Part shown: positions 1 to 9,957 of the stretch, piece by piece | Numbering within the stretch: position 1 is the stretch's first letter | Layout of the letters: the number at the start of each line of letters is the position of its first letter | Assembly: GCA_910587925.1 (NCBI GenBank) | Contig: CAJUOC010000007.1 | Location: 1 to 53,593, forward strand | Source: an uncultured Muribaculaceae bacterium | GTDB lineage: Bacteria > Bacteroidota > Bacteroidia > Bacteroidales > Muribaculaceae | Length of the DNA stretch: 53,593 nucleotides | Direction: 5' to 3' | Position numbers and translations under genes: made by a program | The notes under the pieces: model-generated | The model's input: only the letters and a program-made list of their open reading frames with translations | Told to the model about the DNA's origin: nothing | The model's database searches: none

Positions 1-535
1 GGGTTGCGCTGCGCTTCACCCCGTGTTACTCATAAGGGTCAGCGCTCCGCGCTTCCCAAATTGAGCAGTCCCATTTAACAAACTGCCTTCTATCATCCCT
101 ACCGAAATCCCCGTAGGGGGCAGTCGCGTAGCGACAAGAGTCTGGTAGGCCATGGCAAGGGCGCCGTAGGTGTCCGCGGCCATGGTATAATAATCCCCCC
201 ATCCTGGTTGCGCCCCATAGGGGTGCTACACCGCCGCCAAAGTGTCATCCCTACGGGGCGAGAGGTATTAAAGGGCCATGAGTTACCATGGCTGCGGACA
301 CCTACGGCGCCCTTGCCATGGCCTACCAATCTCTTGTCGCTACGCGACTGCTGCCTACGGCTTCAGACCGTATCCGGCCGCCAGTCCCCCAGTCCGTGCA
401 GATTTGTAACCTGCTCGGACTATGAGTGTTGTAAAACTACCCCATACGGGACAATATCAACAACTGGCTCCGCCCCGAAAAAGCGCGGAGCGCTTCGGCT
501 GCCGTATGGCGCGGCGCCCCCATCGCCGATTGGCC
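1..535. repeat. Gene-free repeat region at left edge
   Basis: No convincing gene is present. The left end carries a palindromic tract (ggggtt-gcgctgcgc-style, bases 1-23) like the GC-rich palindromes in the repeats at 30.2-31.1 kb and 53.1-53.6 kb. The middle is a large inverted repeat (listed separately), and bases 399-419 carry the motif gcagatttgtaacctgctcg, a relative of the gcaggtttgtaacctgc core found in the other repeat regions. Open frames here differ in all directions and simply follow the repeats. Confidence 0.75.
111..360. repeat. Large imperfect inverted repeat
   Basis: Bases 111-187 and 284-360 are near-perfect reverse complements over about 77 bases; I count only a few mismatches. 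They enclose a loop of about 96 bases with no open frame of note. Key pieces of the left arm are gtcgcgtagcgac, ggtaggccatggcaaggg and cgccgtaggtgtccgc. It could be a MITE-like or REP-like mobile palindrome; no transposase or clear target duplication is visible. Confidence 0.85.
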
Positions 536-572
536 ACAAAAAAGCCGCGCGACCGGATGGCCGCGCGGCTTT
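536..572 (-). terminator. Intrinsic terminator of galactose operon
   Basis: On the minus strand a GC-rich stem (aaagccgcgcg pairing with cgcgcggcttt, bases 541-572) is followed directly by a run of T (cttttttg). It sits 17 bases after the stop of the nucleotidyltransferase gene, the last gene of the operon. Confidence 0.85.
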
Positions 573-588
573 GGTATGGGAGGATAGC

Positions 589-1497
589 TTACTTTTTGAG
601 CAGGGGGGCGGGATAGGTGCCGTCGGCGTGCAGAGCGGCGAGCTTGGCCACCACGTCGGGACGGTCGGCGCTGTAGGTCACGCCAAACCAGCGGCTGTCG
701 GTGTCGAGCACGCGTACACCGGCCTCACCGTTTTTGATGAGGGTGTCGATGCACAGCGGGATGAAAAACTCGGCCTTGGGGGTGTTGATGTCGCGGTCGA
801 GGAAGCGGCGGAACTCGCGGTCGCTGTACTCGAAGTAGTCGGGGGTGAAGCCCCAGAAATTCATCGACACGGGGGTCTTGGGGTCGAGATACTGAGCGGC
901 GCCGTTCTCGTCGGTAAAGGTGATGCGGTGCTCGGGGTCGTAGCTGATGGCGGTGCGCTCCACCACGTCGGTGAGCATACCGTCTTTGGTCTGGCACACG
1001 CCGCGGGCCACGGAGCCGTTGTCGGTCATGGTATTGCCCACGCGGAAGCCTACCATCGAATAGTCGCCCTTGCCGGTGCGCTCGCGCATCAGGTCGGCGG
1101 CCATCACCTCAAAGGCGTTGCGGCCGTAGAAGTCGTCGGCGTTGATTACGGCAAAAGGCTCGTTGATGGCCTTGGCGCCCATCAGCACGGCGTGGTTGGT
1201 ACCCCAGGGCTTGGTGCGGTCTTCGGGGCAGGTGTAGCCCTCGGGGAGATCCTGGATGCTCTGGAAGACCACCTCGGTGGGGATGAGGCCTTCGTATTTC
1301 GAGAGAATCTTCTCGCGGAAGTCCTGCTCGAAGTCTTTGCGTATTACAAACACTACCTTGCCAAAGCCGGCCTGGATGGCGTCGTAGATGGAGTAGTCCA
1401 TGATGGTCTCGCCATTGGGGCCCACGCCATCGAGCTGCTTGAGGCCGCCGTAGCGGCTGCCCATGCCTGCGGCAAGTACAAATAATGTCGGTTTCAT
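589..1497 (-). CDS. Sugar-phosphate nucleotidyltransferase
   Basis: 302 aa. The N-terminus LAAGMGSRYGGLKQ is the nucleotide-binding signature of the NTP-transferase (COG1208/GlmU-like) fold, and an aspartate-rich metal site (NADDFYGR) follows about residue 118. Enzymes of this kind join a sugar 1-phosphate to a nucleoside triphosphate in the cytoplasm. It is the last gene of the galK-galE-galM operon, 6 bases after galM. Because no galT is present, a role in making UDP-glucose or UDP-galactose from the 1-phosphate is a reasonable inference, but the sugar and the nucleotide cannot be read from the sequence. The family call is firm; the substrate is not. Confidence 0.88.
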   Translation of the reverse strand: MKPTLFVLAAGMGSRYGGLKQLDGVGPNGETIMDYSIYDAIQAGFGKVVFVIRKDFEQDFREKILSKYEGLIPTEVVFQSIQDLPEGYTCPEDRTKPWGTNHAVLMGAKAINEPFAVINADDFYGRNAFEVMAADLMRERTGKGDYSMVGFRVGNTMTDNGSVARGVCQTKDGMLTDVVERTAISYDPEHRITFTDENGAAQYLDPKTPVSMNFWGFTPDYFEYSDREFRRFLDRDINTPKAEFFIPLCIDTLIKNGEAGVRVLDTDSRWFGVTYSADRPDVVAKLAALHADGTYPAPLLKK

Positions 1498-1503
1498 ATC
1501 AGT

Positions 1504-2553
1504 TTATGCAATTGTGGTGAATTTAAAAGATATTGTGTGGCGGTACTCCTCGCCGGGGCGGAGCACCTGCGAGGGGAAGTCGGCGCGGTTTGGCGCGTCG
1601 GGAAAACCCTGGCACTCGATGGCCACGCCGTCGTAGTCGGCATACTCGGTGCCGCTCTTGGATGCGGGGCATCCGGCGAGCCAGTTGCCGGTGTATACCT
1701 GCACTCCGGGCTGGGTGGTGGCCACGGTGAGCACGCGGCCCGATGCGGGGTCGGCGAGCACGGCGGCGAGACGCTCGGCGCCCGGAGCCGGGGCGGGGTC
1801 GAGCACATAGCAGTTGTCGTAGCCCTTGCCATAGGTCAGGGCGGGGAAGTCGGCGCGTATGTCGCGGCCCAGGGCCTTCGGCTCGGTGAAGTCCATCGGC
1901 GTACCGGCCACGGGAGCTATCTCGCCGGTGGGGATGAGGGTATCGTCGGTGGGCAGCCAGCGCGATGCTGCGAGGCGCAGGGTGTGGTCGAGCACAGTGC
2001 CGGCGTCGTGGCCGGCGAGGTTGAAGTAAGCGTGGTTGGTGAGGTTGACCACCGTGGGCTTGCCCTCGACGGTGGCGCTCAGCTCAAGGCGCAGCTCGCA
2101 GTCGTCGCTCCAGGTGTAGGTGGCGCGGGCGGTGAGAGTACCGGGGTACCCCTCCTCGCCGTCGGCGCTCACATACTCCATCACGGCGCGGCGGTCGTCG
2201 GCCTCGACGAGCGTCCATATGCGGTTTTGGAAGCCGGTGGGGCCGCCGTGCAGGGCGTTGGGGCCGTTGTTGATGGCCAGGGTGTACTCATGGCCGTCGA
2301 TGGCAAAGCGGCCGCGGGCGATGCGGTTGGCGTATCGTCCGGGCACCTTGCCGGCGCAGGGGCCGTCGGCCATCCATGCGGCGGGGTCGGCGTATCCCAG
2401 CACCACGTCGGCCATGCGGCCGGCGGCGTCGGGCACCTCGATGCCGACGATGCCGGCGCCCAGGGTGCTCAGCGTGGCTGAGGCGCCCGAGGCGTTGACC
2501 AGGCGGATGTGGGTGACGCGCCCGGCGGCGGTGTCGTATTGCTTTACGGTCAT
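1504..2553 (-). CDS. galM: Aldose 1-epimerase (galactose mutarotase)
   Basis: 349 aa, the normal length for GalM. It interconverts alpha and beta anomers of galactose so that galactokinase can use it. Seen: the GPNALHGG substrate loop about residue 90, the NLTNHAYFNLAG motif with the catalytic His about residue 170, and the catalytic Glu in VAIECQGFPDAPN near residue 310. No signal peptide is present, so it is cytoplasmic. It starts 3 bases after the galE stop and is followed after 6 bases by the nucleotidyltransferase gene, so it is clearly part of one transcript. Confidence 0.95.
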   Translation of the reverse strand: MTVKQYDTAAGRVTHIRLVNASGASATLSTLGAGIVGIEVPDAAGRMADVVLGYADPAAWMADGPCAGKVPGRYANRIARGRFAIDGHEYTLAINNGPNALHGGPTGFQNRIWTLVEADDRRAVMEYVSADGEEGYPGTLTARATYTWSDDCELRLELSATVEGKPTVVNLTNHAYFNLAGHDAGTVLDHTLRLAASRWLPTDDTLIPTGEIAPVAGTPMDFTEPKALGRDIRADFPALTYGKGYDNCYVLDPAPAPGAERLAAVLADPASGRVLTVATTQPGVQVYTGNWLAGCPASKSGTEYADYDGVAIECQGFPDAPNRADFPSQVLRPGEEYRHTISFKFTTIA

Positions 2554-2556
2554 GGC

Positions 2557-3582
2557 TCAGAGATTGCGGATATGCTTCTCCCAGGCCCAGGCCGAGCGGA
2601 GGGTATCGTCGAGCGAGCGCTCGGCCTTCCAGCCCAGCACCTCGTTGGCCAGGGCGGTGTCGGCCCATACGGCGGGCACGTCGCCGGGACGGCGGCCTAC
2701 GATCTTGTAGGGGAGCTTGAGGTCGTTGACGGCCTCAAAGCGGGTGAGCAGCTCGAGCACCGATACGGGGCGGCCGGTGCCGACGTTGAATATCTCGTAG
2801 CTGGCGTCCATCTTGTGGCCGGTCATGCGGGCTACGGCGGCGACGTGGGCCTTGGCCAGGTCGTTGACGTCGATATAGTCGCGCAGGCAGGTGCCGTCGG
2901 GGGTATCGTAGTCGTTGCCGAATACGCTCAGGCACTCGCGGATGCCGGCGGCGGTCTGGGTCACGAAGGGGATGAGATTGTTGGGCACGCCGCGGGGCAG
3001 CTCGCCGATGAGAGCCGAGGGATGGGCGCCGATGGGGTTGAAGTAGCGCAGGGCGATGCCGTAGAGGCCCTCGTATGCGCGGCAGCAGTCGCGCAGGATG
3101 TCCTCGGCGATCTGCTTGGTGTTGCCGTAGGGCGAGGTGGCCGGCTGGCGGGGGGTCTGCTCGGTGACGGGCAGGCTCTCGGCGTCGCCGTATACGGTGG
3201 CCGACGAGGAGAAGAGTATGTTGGGACGGCCATACTCCTTCATCATCGACACGATGTTCATAAACGACACCAGATTGTTGGCGTAATACTTCAGGGGCTC
3301 GGCCATGCTCTCGCCCACTGCCTTGTATGCGGCGAAGTGGATTACGGTGTTGAAGTCGTACTTCTCAAATACCTTGCGCAGGGCTTCGGTGTCGCAGGTG
3401 TCGACCTGCTCGAATGCCACCTTGCGGCCGAGGATTTTCTCCACGCCCTCGATTGCCGAGGCCTCGGAGTTGGAAAAGTTGTCGATGATGACCACATCGT
3501 AGCCGGCCTCGACGAGGGCCACGGCGGTGTGGGTGCCTATGTATCCGGCGCCGCCGGATACGAGTACTGTTTCTTTTGACAT
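2557..3582 (-). CDS. galE: UDP-glucose 4-epimerase
   Basis: 341 aa, extended short-chain dehydrogenase/reductase. The NAD-binding GGAGYIGTHT is at residues 10-19, followed by the acidic strand end IIDNFSNS. The SSSATVYG serine motif and the catalytic YGNTK (Tyr-x3-Lys) are near residues 125-155. It converts UDP-galactose and UDP-glucose. It lies 13 bases downstream of galK and 3 bases upstream of galM. Length and motifs are fully standard for bacterial GalE. Confidence 0.97.
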   Translation of the reverse strand: MSKETVLVSGGAGYIGTHTAVALVEAGYDVVIIDNFSNSEASAIEGVEKILGRKVAFEQVDTCDTEALRKVFEKYDFNTVIHFAAYKAVGESMAEPLKYYANNLVSFMNIVSMMKEYGRPNILFSSSATVYGDAESLPVTEQTPRQPATSPYGNTKQIAEDILRDCCRAYEGLYGIALRYFNPIGAHPSALIGELPRGVPNNLIPFVTQTAAGIRECLSVFGNDYDTPDGTCLRDYIDVNDLAKAHVAAVARMTGHKMDASYEIFNVGTGRPVSVLELLTRFEAVNDLKLPYKIVGRRPGDVPAVWADTALANEVLGWKAERSLDDTLRSAWAWEKHIRNL

Positions 3583-3595
3583 GTATCTGTATGCT

Positions 3596-4732
<1,137 letters not shown>

Positions 4733-4765
4733 AGTACTATAAGGATTTAAGTGATTTTCGTGTCG

Positions 4766-4773
4766 CAAATATA
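4766..4773 (-). promoter_or_regulatory. galK operon promoter, -7 element
   Basis: TATATTTG on the minus strand matches the Bacteroidota -7 consensus TAnnTTTG. I see no convincing -33 TTG at the usual 19-21 base spacing. It is divergent from the YfhO promoter 80 bases away. Confidence 0.6.
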
Positions 4774-4851
4774 CACAATAAAATCTATTCCATACCACCC
4801 GCAATCGGTCAAATTAGGTGTGCATATCGTTCATCTTACGAAAATAATGCG

Positions 4852-4859
4852 TACTTTTG
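4852..4859 (+). promoter_or_regulatory. YfhO gene promoter, -7 element
   Basis: TACTTTTG fits TAnnTTTG and lies 19 bases before the ATG at 4879. The -33 part is weak. Confidence 0.55.
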
Positions 4860-4878
4860 CCCAAAATACTACTGATTT

Positions 4879-7539
4879 ATGGAAAGGATAAAGGACTGGC
4901 TGCGCGACTCCCGCGTGTGGGGATTCCTGCTGTCGACCGTCATCATGGCTGTCGTGTCTATCGTGTTTTTCTATCCCGACAATTTTGCCGGCAACACTCT
5001 GCGGCAGGCCGACATGATGCAGGGCATCGCCAACGCCCAGGAGGTCAAGGCCCACCTGGAGCAGACCGGCCACAAGCCCATGTGGACCAACTCGCTCTTC
5101 GGCGGTATGCCCACATTCCAGATATCGCCTACATATCCTTCAGACAGCCTCTTCACCTGGCTCAACACCGTATACGGCCTGGGGCTGCCGGCGCCGAGCA
5201 ATCTCCTCTTCATGATGATGATGGGATTTTTCATCCTGCTGGTGGCTATGCGCCTGCGCTGGTACTACGCCCTGGTGGGCGCCATGGCCTGGGGCCTGTC
5301 GTCTTACTTCGTCATCATCATCGGCGCCGGGCATCTGTGGAAATTCATCGCCCTGGCATACATCCCGCCCACCATCGCCGGCCTGGTGCTGTCTTACCGC
5401 GGGAGATACGTGTGCGGCGCGGCACTCACGGCCATATTCGCCATGCTCCAGCTCGCCGCCAACCATCCCCAGATGAGCTATTACTTTGCCTTCGTCATGG
5501 CCGGGCTGGTCATAGCCTGGCTGGTCGAGGCGCTGCGCAGCAGACGGCTGCGCCGCTGGCTCATGGCCTCGGCCGTAACCGTCGGCGCCGGAGTGCTCGC
5601 CCTGGGCGCAAATCTCCCGGGCCTGTACAATACTTATGAATACTCCAAGCAGACCAAGCGCTCGCAGAGCGAGCTGACGGCCCCCACCGCCGCCGCTGCC
5701 GCCCCGGGCGCCAAGGCCCCCACCGGCGGTATGCCATACGACGACATCGTGGGATGGAGCTACGGCCAGGCCGAGACATTCTCGCTGCTGGTGCCCGACA
5801 TCAAGGGCGGCGCCTCGGCCCGCGCCGAGCAGGGCGGCATGGTGTTCATGGGCCTCGACCGCCTCGACGGCGCCAAGGCATACTCATCGCTGCCGGCCGC
5901 GCAGCTCCTGCCCTACCTGCCCCAGTACTACAATGACTCCGAGGGCACCAACGGCCCCGTATACGTCGGCGCCGTCGTATGTCTGCTCTTCGTGCTGGGC
6001 TGCTTCATCGTGCGCGGGCCAGTCAAGTGGGCTCTCGTGGTGCTCACGCTGCTGTCGGTGGCGCTCGCCTGGGGCCGCAATATGGAGTGGCTCACCGACC
6101 TGATGGTGTACCACTTCCCGATGTACAATAAATTCCGCGCCGTCGAGAGCATACTGGTCATAGCCGAGTTTACCATGCCGCTGCTGGGTATCCTCGCCCT
6201 GGCGCGACTGCTGGGCGCCGCGCCCGACGAGCGCCGCGCCATGATGCGCCCGCTGCTCATCTCGGCCGGCATATGCGCCCTGGTGTGCCTGGCGGCCATA
6301 GCGACGCCGGGCATATTCGGCGATGCCATCACCTCGCAAGACCGCGCCACCGCCGCCGAGCTCAGCCGCCAGGTCATGGAGATGGGGCGCCAGTACGGCT
6401 ATCCCGCCCCCGAGGTCGAGGCGATGGCATATCAGTACTCGCTGGCCAATCCCGCCGTGGCCGAGGCCGTCGAAGACCTGCGCTACGGCATGACCCGCGC
6501 CGACGGCTGGCGCTCGATGCTCTTCGTGGCGCTGGGCACCGCCTTCCTCGCCCTGGGCATGGCGCGTCCCGACAAGCGCCGGCTCGCCGTGGCGGGCATC
6601 GGAGTGCTGGTGCTCACCGACCTCTACGGCGTCGACAAGCGCTATGTGTCTCACGACTCCTTTGTGGCCGACGCCGGATTTACCGACCCCGCCGCCGCGC
6701 CCATCAACCCCGACCGGATCGACCGCGCCATACTGGCCGACACCGCCATATACCGCGTGATGGACGTCCCGGGCTTCTGGCAGGCACGCCGCTCATACTT
6801 CCACCATATGATAGGCGGATACCACGCCGCTAAGCTCAACCGCTACGAAGACCTCATCCAGCGCCGCCTCAACCCCGCCATACACTACGGCTACCTCCCC
6901 GAGCTGCGCTCCGACAGCCTCCGCGCCACCCTCGACGCCGACCGTCGCCCGGCGGCCGACGCCTTGGCCGAGGCATACCGCACTCTGGACATGCTCAACG
7001 CCCGCTACATCATCACCGGCGACGACGGGGACCCCGTCGTGGTCAACACCCACGCCCTGGGCAACGCCTGGCTCGTGGGCCGCGTCGACTACGTAGCCTC
7101 GGCCGACGAGGAGATGGCCGCCCTCACGGGACTCGACCCCGCGCGCCGCGCCGTGGCCGACGAGAGCTTCCGCCCCGTGCTCGGCACCGTCGAGGGCACT
7201 GTCGCCCCCGGCGACACCATCGAGCTGGTGAGCTACGCCCCCGACCGCCTCGTATACCGCGCCACCGCCGCCACGCCGCTCACGGGCGTATTCTCAGAGA
7301 TATGGTTTCCGTGGGGCTGGAGCGCCACCATCGACGGCGAGCCCGCCCCGCTGGCCCGCGTCAACTACCTGCTGCGCGCCATGCACATACCCGCCGGGCG
7401 CCATGAGATAGTGATGACATTCGACCCCGCCTCGCTCCACACCACCGGCAGCGTGGCATATGCCTGCGTCACCATAATCTATCTGCTGGTACTGGCGGCC
7501 CTCTTCATCGAGTACCGCCGCGTGGCCTCGCGCAAGTGA
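4879..7539 (+). CDS. YfhO-family polytopic membrane protein
   Basis: 886 aa with about a dozen hydrophobic segments in the first 600 residues (for example around residues 12-30, 112-150, 160-235, 375-410 and 445-480), then a large soluble C-terminal part and one last membrane span near residues 860-880. This layout and the NSLFGGMPTFQ and AGHLWKF-type stretches match the YfhO family, related to GT-C glycosyltransferases that modify envelope polymers with lipid-linked sugars. The substrate cannot be inferred. The next gene overlaps its stop codon by one base, so the two are probably translated together. Confidence 0.82.
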   Translation: MERIKDWLRDSRVWGFLLSTVIMAVVSIVFFYPDNFAGNTLRQADMMQGIANAQEVKAHLEQTGHKPMWTNSLFGGMPTFQISPTYPSDSLFTWLNTVYGLGLPAPSNLLFMMMMGFFILLVAMRLRWYYALVGAMAWGLSSYFVIIIGAGHLWKFIALAYIPPTIAGLVLSYRGRYVCGAALTAIFAMLQLAANHPQMSYYFAFVMAGLVIAWLVEALRSRRLRRWLMASAVTVGAGVLALGANLPGLYNTYEYSKQTKRSQSELTAPTAAAAAPGAKAPTGGMPYDDIVGWSYGQAETFSLLVPDIKGGASARAEQGGMVFMGLDRLDGAKAYSSLPAAQLLPYLPQYYNDSEGTNGPVYVGAVVCLLFVLGCFIVRGPVKWALVVLTLLSVALAWGRNMEWLTDLMVYHFPMYNKFRAVESILVIAEFTMPLLGILALARLLGAAPDERRAMMRPLLISAGICALVCLAAIATPGIFGDAITSQDRATAAELSRQVMEMGRQYGYPAPEVEAMAYQYSLANPAVAEAVEDLRYGMTRADGWRSMLFVALGTAFLALGMARPDKRRLAVAGIGVLVLTDLYGVDKRYVSHDSFVADAGFTDPAAAPINPDRIDRAILADTAIYRVMDVPGFWQARRSYFHHMIGGYHAAKLNRYEDLIQRRLNPAIHYGYLPELRSDSLRATLDADRRPAADALAEAYRTLDMLNARYIITGDDGDPVVVNTHALGNAWLVGRVDYVASADEEMAALTGLDPARRAVADESFRPVLGTVEGTVAPGDTIELVSYAPDRLVYRATAATPLTGVFSEIWFPWGWSATIDGEPAPLARVNYLLRAMHIPAGRHEIVMTFDPASLHTTGSVAYACVTIIYLLVLAALFIEYRRVASRK

Positions 7540-8039
7540 TGGGACTCGCCGCCGCCTACAAGCGCTGGCGCCACGGCCGCGGCTACGGCGTACACTCGCC
7601 CTACGCCTTCCGCATGGTGTGCGACGTGCTGCGCCTGCCCCGCGGCTATGCCTACCATGCCTACGCCCCGATAGCCACGCGCCGCGCCGCCCTGCGTGCC
7701 CCTCTGCCGCTGGGCGAGGCATGGCTCATCTACAGGCTGATGGTCGAGTTTGGCGCGCGCCGCGTGTACATCGCCGCCTCCGGCCCCGCGCGCGACCTCA
7801 TCGCCGCCATCACCGCCATCGCCGGCGCCACCACCGCCCCGCGGCCCGAGGCAGCCGACATGCTCGTGGTGCTCGACCCCGGCCACACCTGCCCGCCCCT
7901 GCCCGCATACTACGCCTACGGCGGCCTGGCCTCGCTGCCCGCCGCCCTACCCTCGGGCCACATCTACGCCAACCCGCGCCGCGCCGTCGCCGCCCCGCGC
8001 CCCGGCATCCCCTACCAGCGCATCGACATCCGCTTTTAA
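7539..8039 (+). CDS. Small methyltransferase-like protein
   Basis: 166 aa, Arg/Ala rich. The start HGRGYGVHSPYAFRMV resembles the N-terminus of a Bacteroidota class I SAM-dependent methyltransferase family (RGxGVHSPFxF). The rest is short, and I cannot see a convincing SAM-binding glycine motif: only VYIAASGPARDLIAAI sits where it would be. ATG 7539 overlaps the YfhO stop (TGATG); a GTG just before it at 7536 is an alternative. It may be a shrunken, possibly inactive relative. Function unknown. Confidence 0.6.
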   Translation: MGLAAAYKRWRHGRGYGVHSPYAFRMVCDVLRLPRGYAYHAYAPIATRRAALRAPLPLGEAWLIYRLMVEFGARRVYIAASGPARDLIAAITAIAGATTAPRPEAADMLVVLDPGHTCPPLPAYYAYGGLASLPAALPSGHIYANPRRAVAAPRPGIPYQRIDIRF

Positions 8040-8042
8040 AAT

Positions 8043-8073
8043 TTGTAAAAGGCGGGAAATGTCGCTATCTTTG
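8043..8073 (+). promoter_or_regulatory. Thioredoxin operon promoter
   Basis: TTG (8043-8045), 20 bases, then TATCTTTG (8066-8073): a full match to the Bacteroidota -33/-7 pattern. It is followed by an untranslated leader of about 85 bases that contains a TCGA-rich hairpin. Confidence 0.82.
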
Positions 8074-8090
8074 TGCGTTATATAGGAAAA

Positions 8091-8149
8091 TTCGAGAGTT
8101 TCGAGATTATCGAGAATCTCGAAAATTTCGATAGTCTCGAAAATCTCGA
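8091..8149 (+). promoter_or_regulatory. TCGA-rich hairpin in thioredoxin leader
   Basis: TTTCGAGATTATCGA (from 8099) pairs with TCGATAGTCTCGAAA (ending about 8141) with one mismatch. A second outer TTCGAGA/TCTCGA pair flanks it. The word TCGAGA or TCTCGA occurs repeatedly. It lies between the promoter and the ATG at 8164. No known riboswitch is recognised. Confidence 0.5.
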
Positions 8150-8163
8150 CTAATTTATTGATT

Positions 8164-8625
8164 ATGAAAAAGACATTTATCATGGCGGCTGTGGCCGCGC
8201 TCATGGTGGCCTGCGGCGGCAACGCTGATACCCGCAAGGCCGAGCAGGACGCCGCCGCCCAGGATGCCGCCGCCACCGAGACCGCCATCGGCATGGAGGG
8301 CAGCGTGGAAGACCTCACCGACGACAATGCCTTCCGCCCCGACACCAAGGTCGACCGCCTCACCGTGCTCGACTTCAACGCCACTTGGTGTGGCCCCTGC
8401 CGCCAGCTCACCCCGGTATTTGAGCAGGCTGCCAAGGCTTTCCCCCAGGTGCGCTTTGTGAGCATCGACGTAGACCGCAACGGCGCCACCGCACAGGCAT
8501 TTGCCGTCGAGGCCGTGCCCACTGTGGTGATACTCAAGCCCGACGGCACCGCCGAGCGCTATGTCGGCACTGAAGACCTGCTGCCCTACGACGCTTTTGC
8601 CGCTCTGCTCAAGACCAATCTCTAA
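8164..8625 (+). CDS. Thioredoxin-domain lipoprotein
   Basis: 153 aa. Signal peptide with lipobox LMVACG (lipidated Cys at residue 17), a short acidic/Ala-rich linker, then a thioredoxin fold with the active site ATWCGPCRQL about residue 76 and the cis-Pro loop VEAVPTVV. Expected to act as a thiol-disulfide oxidoreductase on the periplasmic side of a membrane. ATG 8164 was chosen because it starts a proper signal peptide (MKKTFIMAA). First gene of an apparent operon with the helicase (GTG 12 bases downstream) and menA. Whether it reduces or oxidises its partners cannot be told. Confidence 0.9.
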   Translation: MKKTFIMAAVAALMVACGGNADTRKAEQDAAAQDAAATETAIGMEGSVEDLTDDNAFRPDTKVDRLTVLDFNATWCGPCRQLTPVFEQAAKAFPQVRFVSIDVDRNGATAQAFAVEAVPTVVILKPDGTAERYVGTEDLLPYDAFAALLKTNL

Positions 8626-8637
8626 GCGCCCCACGCT

Positions 8638-9957
8638 GTGAAAGAGGCAGATCTCAAGGCCGCGCTCGCCGCGGCCTTTGCCGATGTGCGCCGGCTCAAC
8701 GACATGCAGGTCGAGATGTGGCGCTGCCCGGCCGACCGCATCGTGCTGCTCGCGCCCACCGGCTCGGGCAAGACGCTGGCATACGCCGGCGCCATGCTGC
8801 GCCGCCTCGGCCCCGCCGGCCGCGGCTTGCAGGCGGTGGTGCTGGCGCCCTCGCGGGAACTGGTGATACAGATATATGAGGTGGTGCGCCGCCTGGGCCG
8901 CGAATACAAGGCCGCGGCATTCTACGGCCGCCACTCGATGACCGACGAGATCGGCAGCCTGCGCGGAGCGCCCGACATCATCGTCGCCACCCCCGGCCGC
9001 CTGCTCGACCATCTGCAGCGCGGCACTCTCACCGCGCCCGAGGGCGGCCTGCGCGCACTGGTCATCGACGAGTACGACAAATGCCTCGACCTGGGATTTG
9101 CCGAGGAGATGCGCCGCATAGTGCGGCGGCTCGGGCGCCCGCGGGCCGTGATGCTCACCTCGGCCACGCCCATCGCCGAGATGCCTGCGTATCTTGACAT
9201 GCAGGGAGCCGTCACGGTCGCCGCGGCGGCCGATGCCGCGCCTGCCCCGCAGCTCCATATCGCCCATGTCGAGAGCCAGTCGCGCGACAAGCTCGACACT
9301 CTGTACGAGCTGCTTGCCTCGCTGCGCCCCGAGGCCAAGGCCATCGTCTTTGTCAACCACCGCGACGCCGCCGAGCGCGTGGCCCGCGGTATGCGCTCGC
9401 GCGGCATACCCGCCGGCCTGTACCACGGCGGCCAGGAGCAGGTCGACCGCGAGCGCGCCGTGGTGATGCTCGACAACGGCTCCACCCCGGTGCTCGTCGC
9501 CACCGACCTGGCCGCCCGCGGCCTCGACATCGACAGCGTCGAGGCGGTCGTGCACTACCACATGCCGCCCTCGCCCGAGGCATGGACACACCGCAACGGC
9601 CGCACAGCCCGCGCCGGTGCCGGCGGCGACGTATACGTCATCACCTCCGAGGCCGACGACATACCGCCATACGTCGCCTGGCAGCACGACTACGCCCCCG
9701 TCCCGCGAGAGCTTACCCGCCCGCGGCCGGTGACGCTGTATATCGACTCGGGCCGCCGCGAGAAAATCTCGCGCGCCGACATCGTGGGCTTCCTCACCAA
9801 GCAGGCCGGCATCGACGCTGGGCAGATAGGCAAGATAGACCTGCGCGACCACTGCGCCTACGTGGCCGTGCCCCGCGAGTGCCTCGGCGCCGTAGCGGCC
9901 GTGAAAGGCGTGAAGATGAAGGGCCGCCGGGTGCGCATATCCCCGATTGCCGTATGA
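8638..9957 (+). CDS. DEAD-box RNA helicase with DbpA-like tail
   Basis: 439-440 aa, GTG start. Motifs in order: APTGSGKT (Walker A) near residue 39, PSRELVIQ (Ia), TPGRLLDHL (Ib), VIDEYDKCLDLGF (motif II, DEYD instead of DEAD) near 143, TSAT (III), ATDLAARGLDI (V) and HRNGRTARAG (VI) near 320. The last about 75 residues (ISRADIVGFL through RVRISPI) look like the DbpA RNA-binding domain, which targets 23S rRNA in Escherichia coli, so a role in ribosome assembly is likely but inferred. Its stop overlaps the menA start (ATGA). Confidence 0.9.
   Translation: MKEADLKAALAAAFADVRRLNDMQVEMWRCPADRIVLLAPTGSGKTLAYAGAMLRRLGPAGRGLQAVVLAPSRELVIQIYEVVRRLGREYKAAAFYGRHSMTDEIGSLRGAPDIIVATPGRLLDHLQRGTLTAPEGGLRALVIDEYDKCLDLGFAEEMRRIVRRLGRPRAVMLTSATPIAEMPAYLDMQGAVTVAAAADAAPAPQLHIAHVESQSRDKLDTLYELLASLRPEAKAIVFVNHRDAAERVARGMRSRGIPAGLYHGGQEQVDRERAVVMLDNGSTPVLVATDLAARGLDIDSVEAVVHYHMPPSPEAWTHRNGRTARAGAGGDVYVITSEADDIPPYVAWQHDYAPVPRELTRPRPVTLYIDSGRREKISRADIVGFLTKQAGIDAGQIGKIDLRDHCAYVAVPRECLGAVAAVKGVKMKGRRVRISPIAV

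Noticed and set aside
208..1485. Plus-strand open frame of 425 codons
   Set aside because: Antisense of the nucleotidyltransferase gene, starting inside the repeat region.
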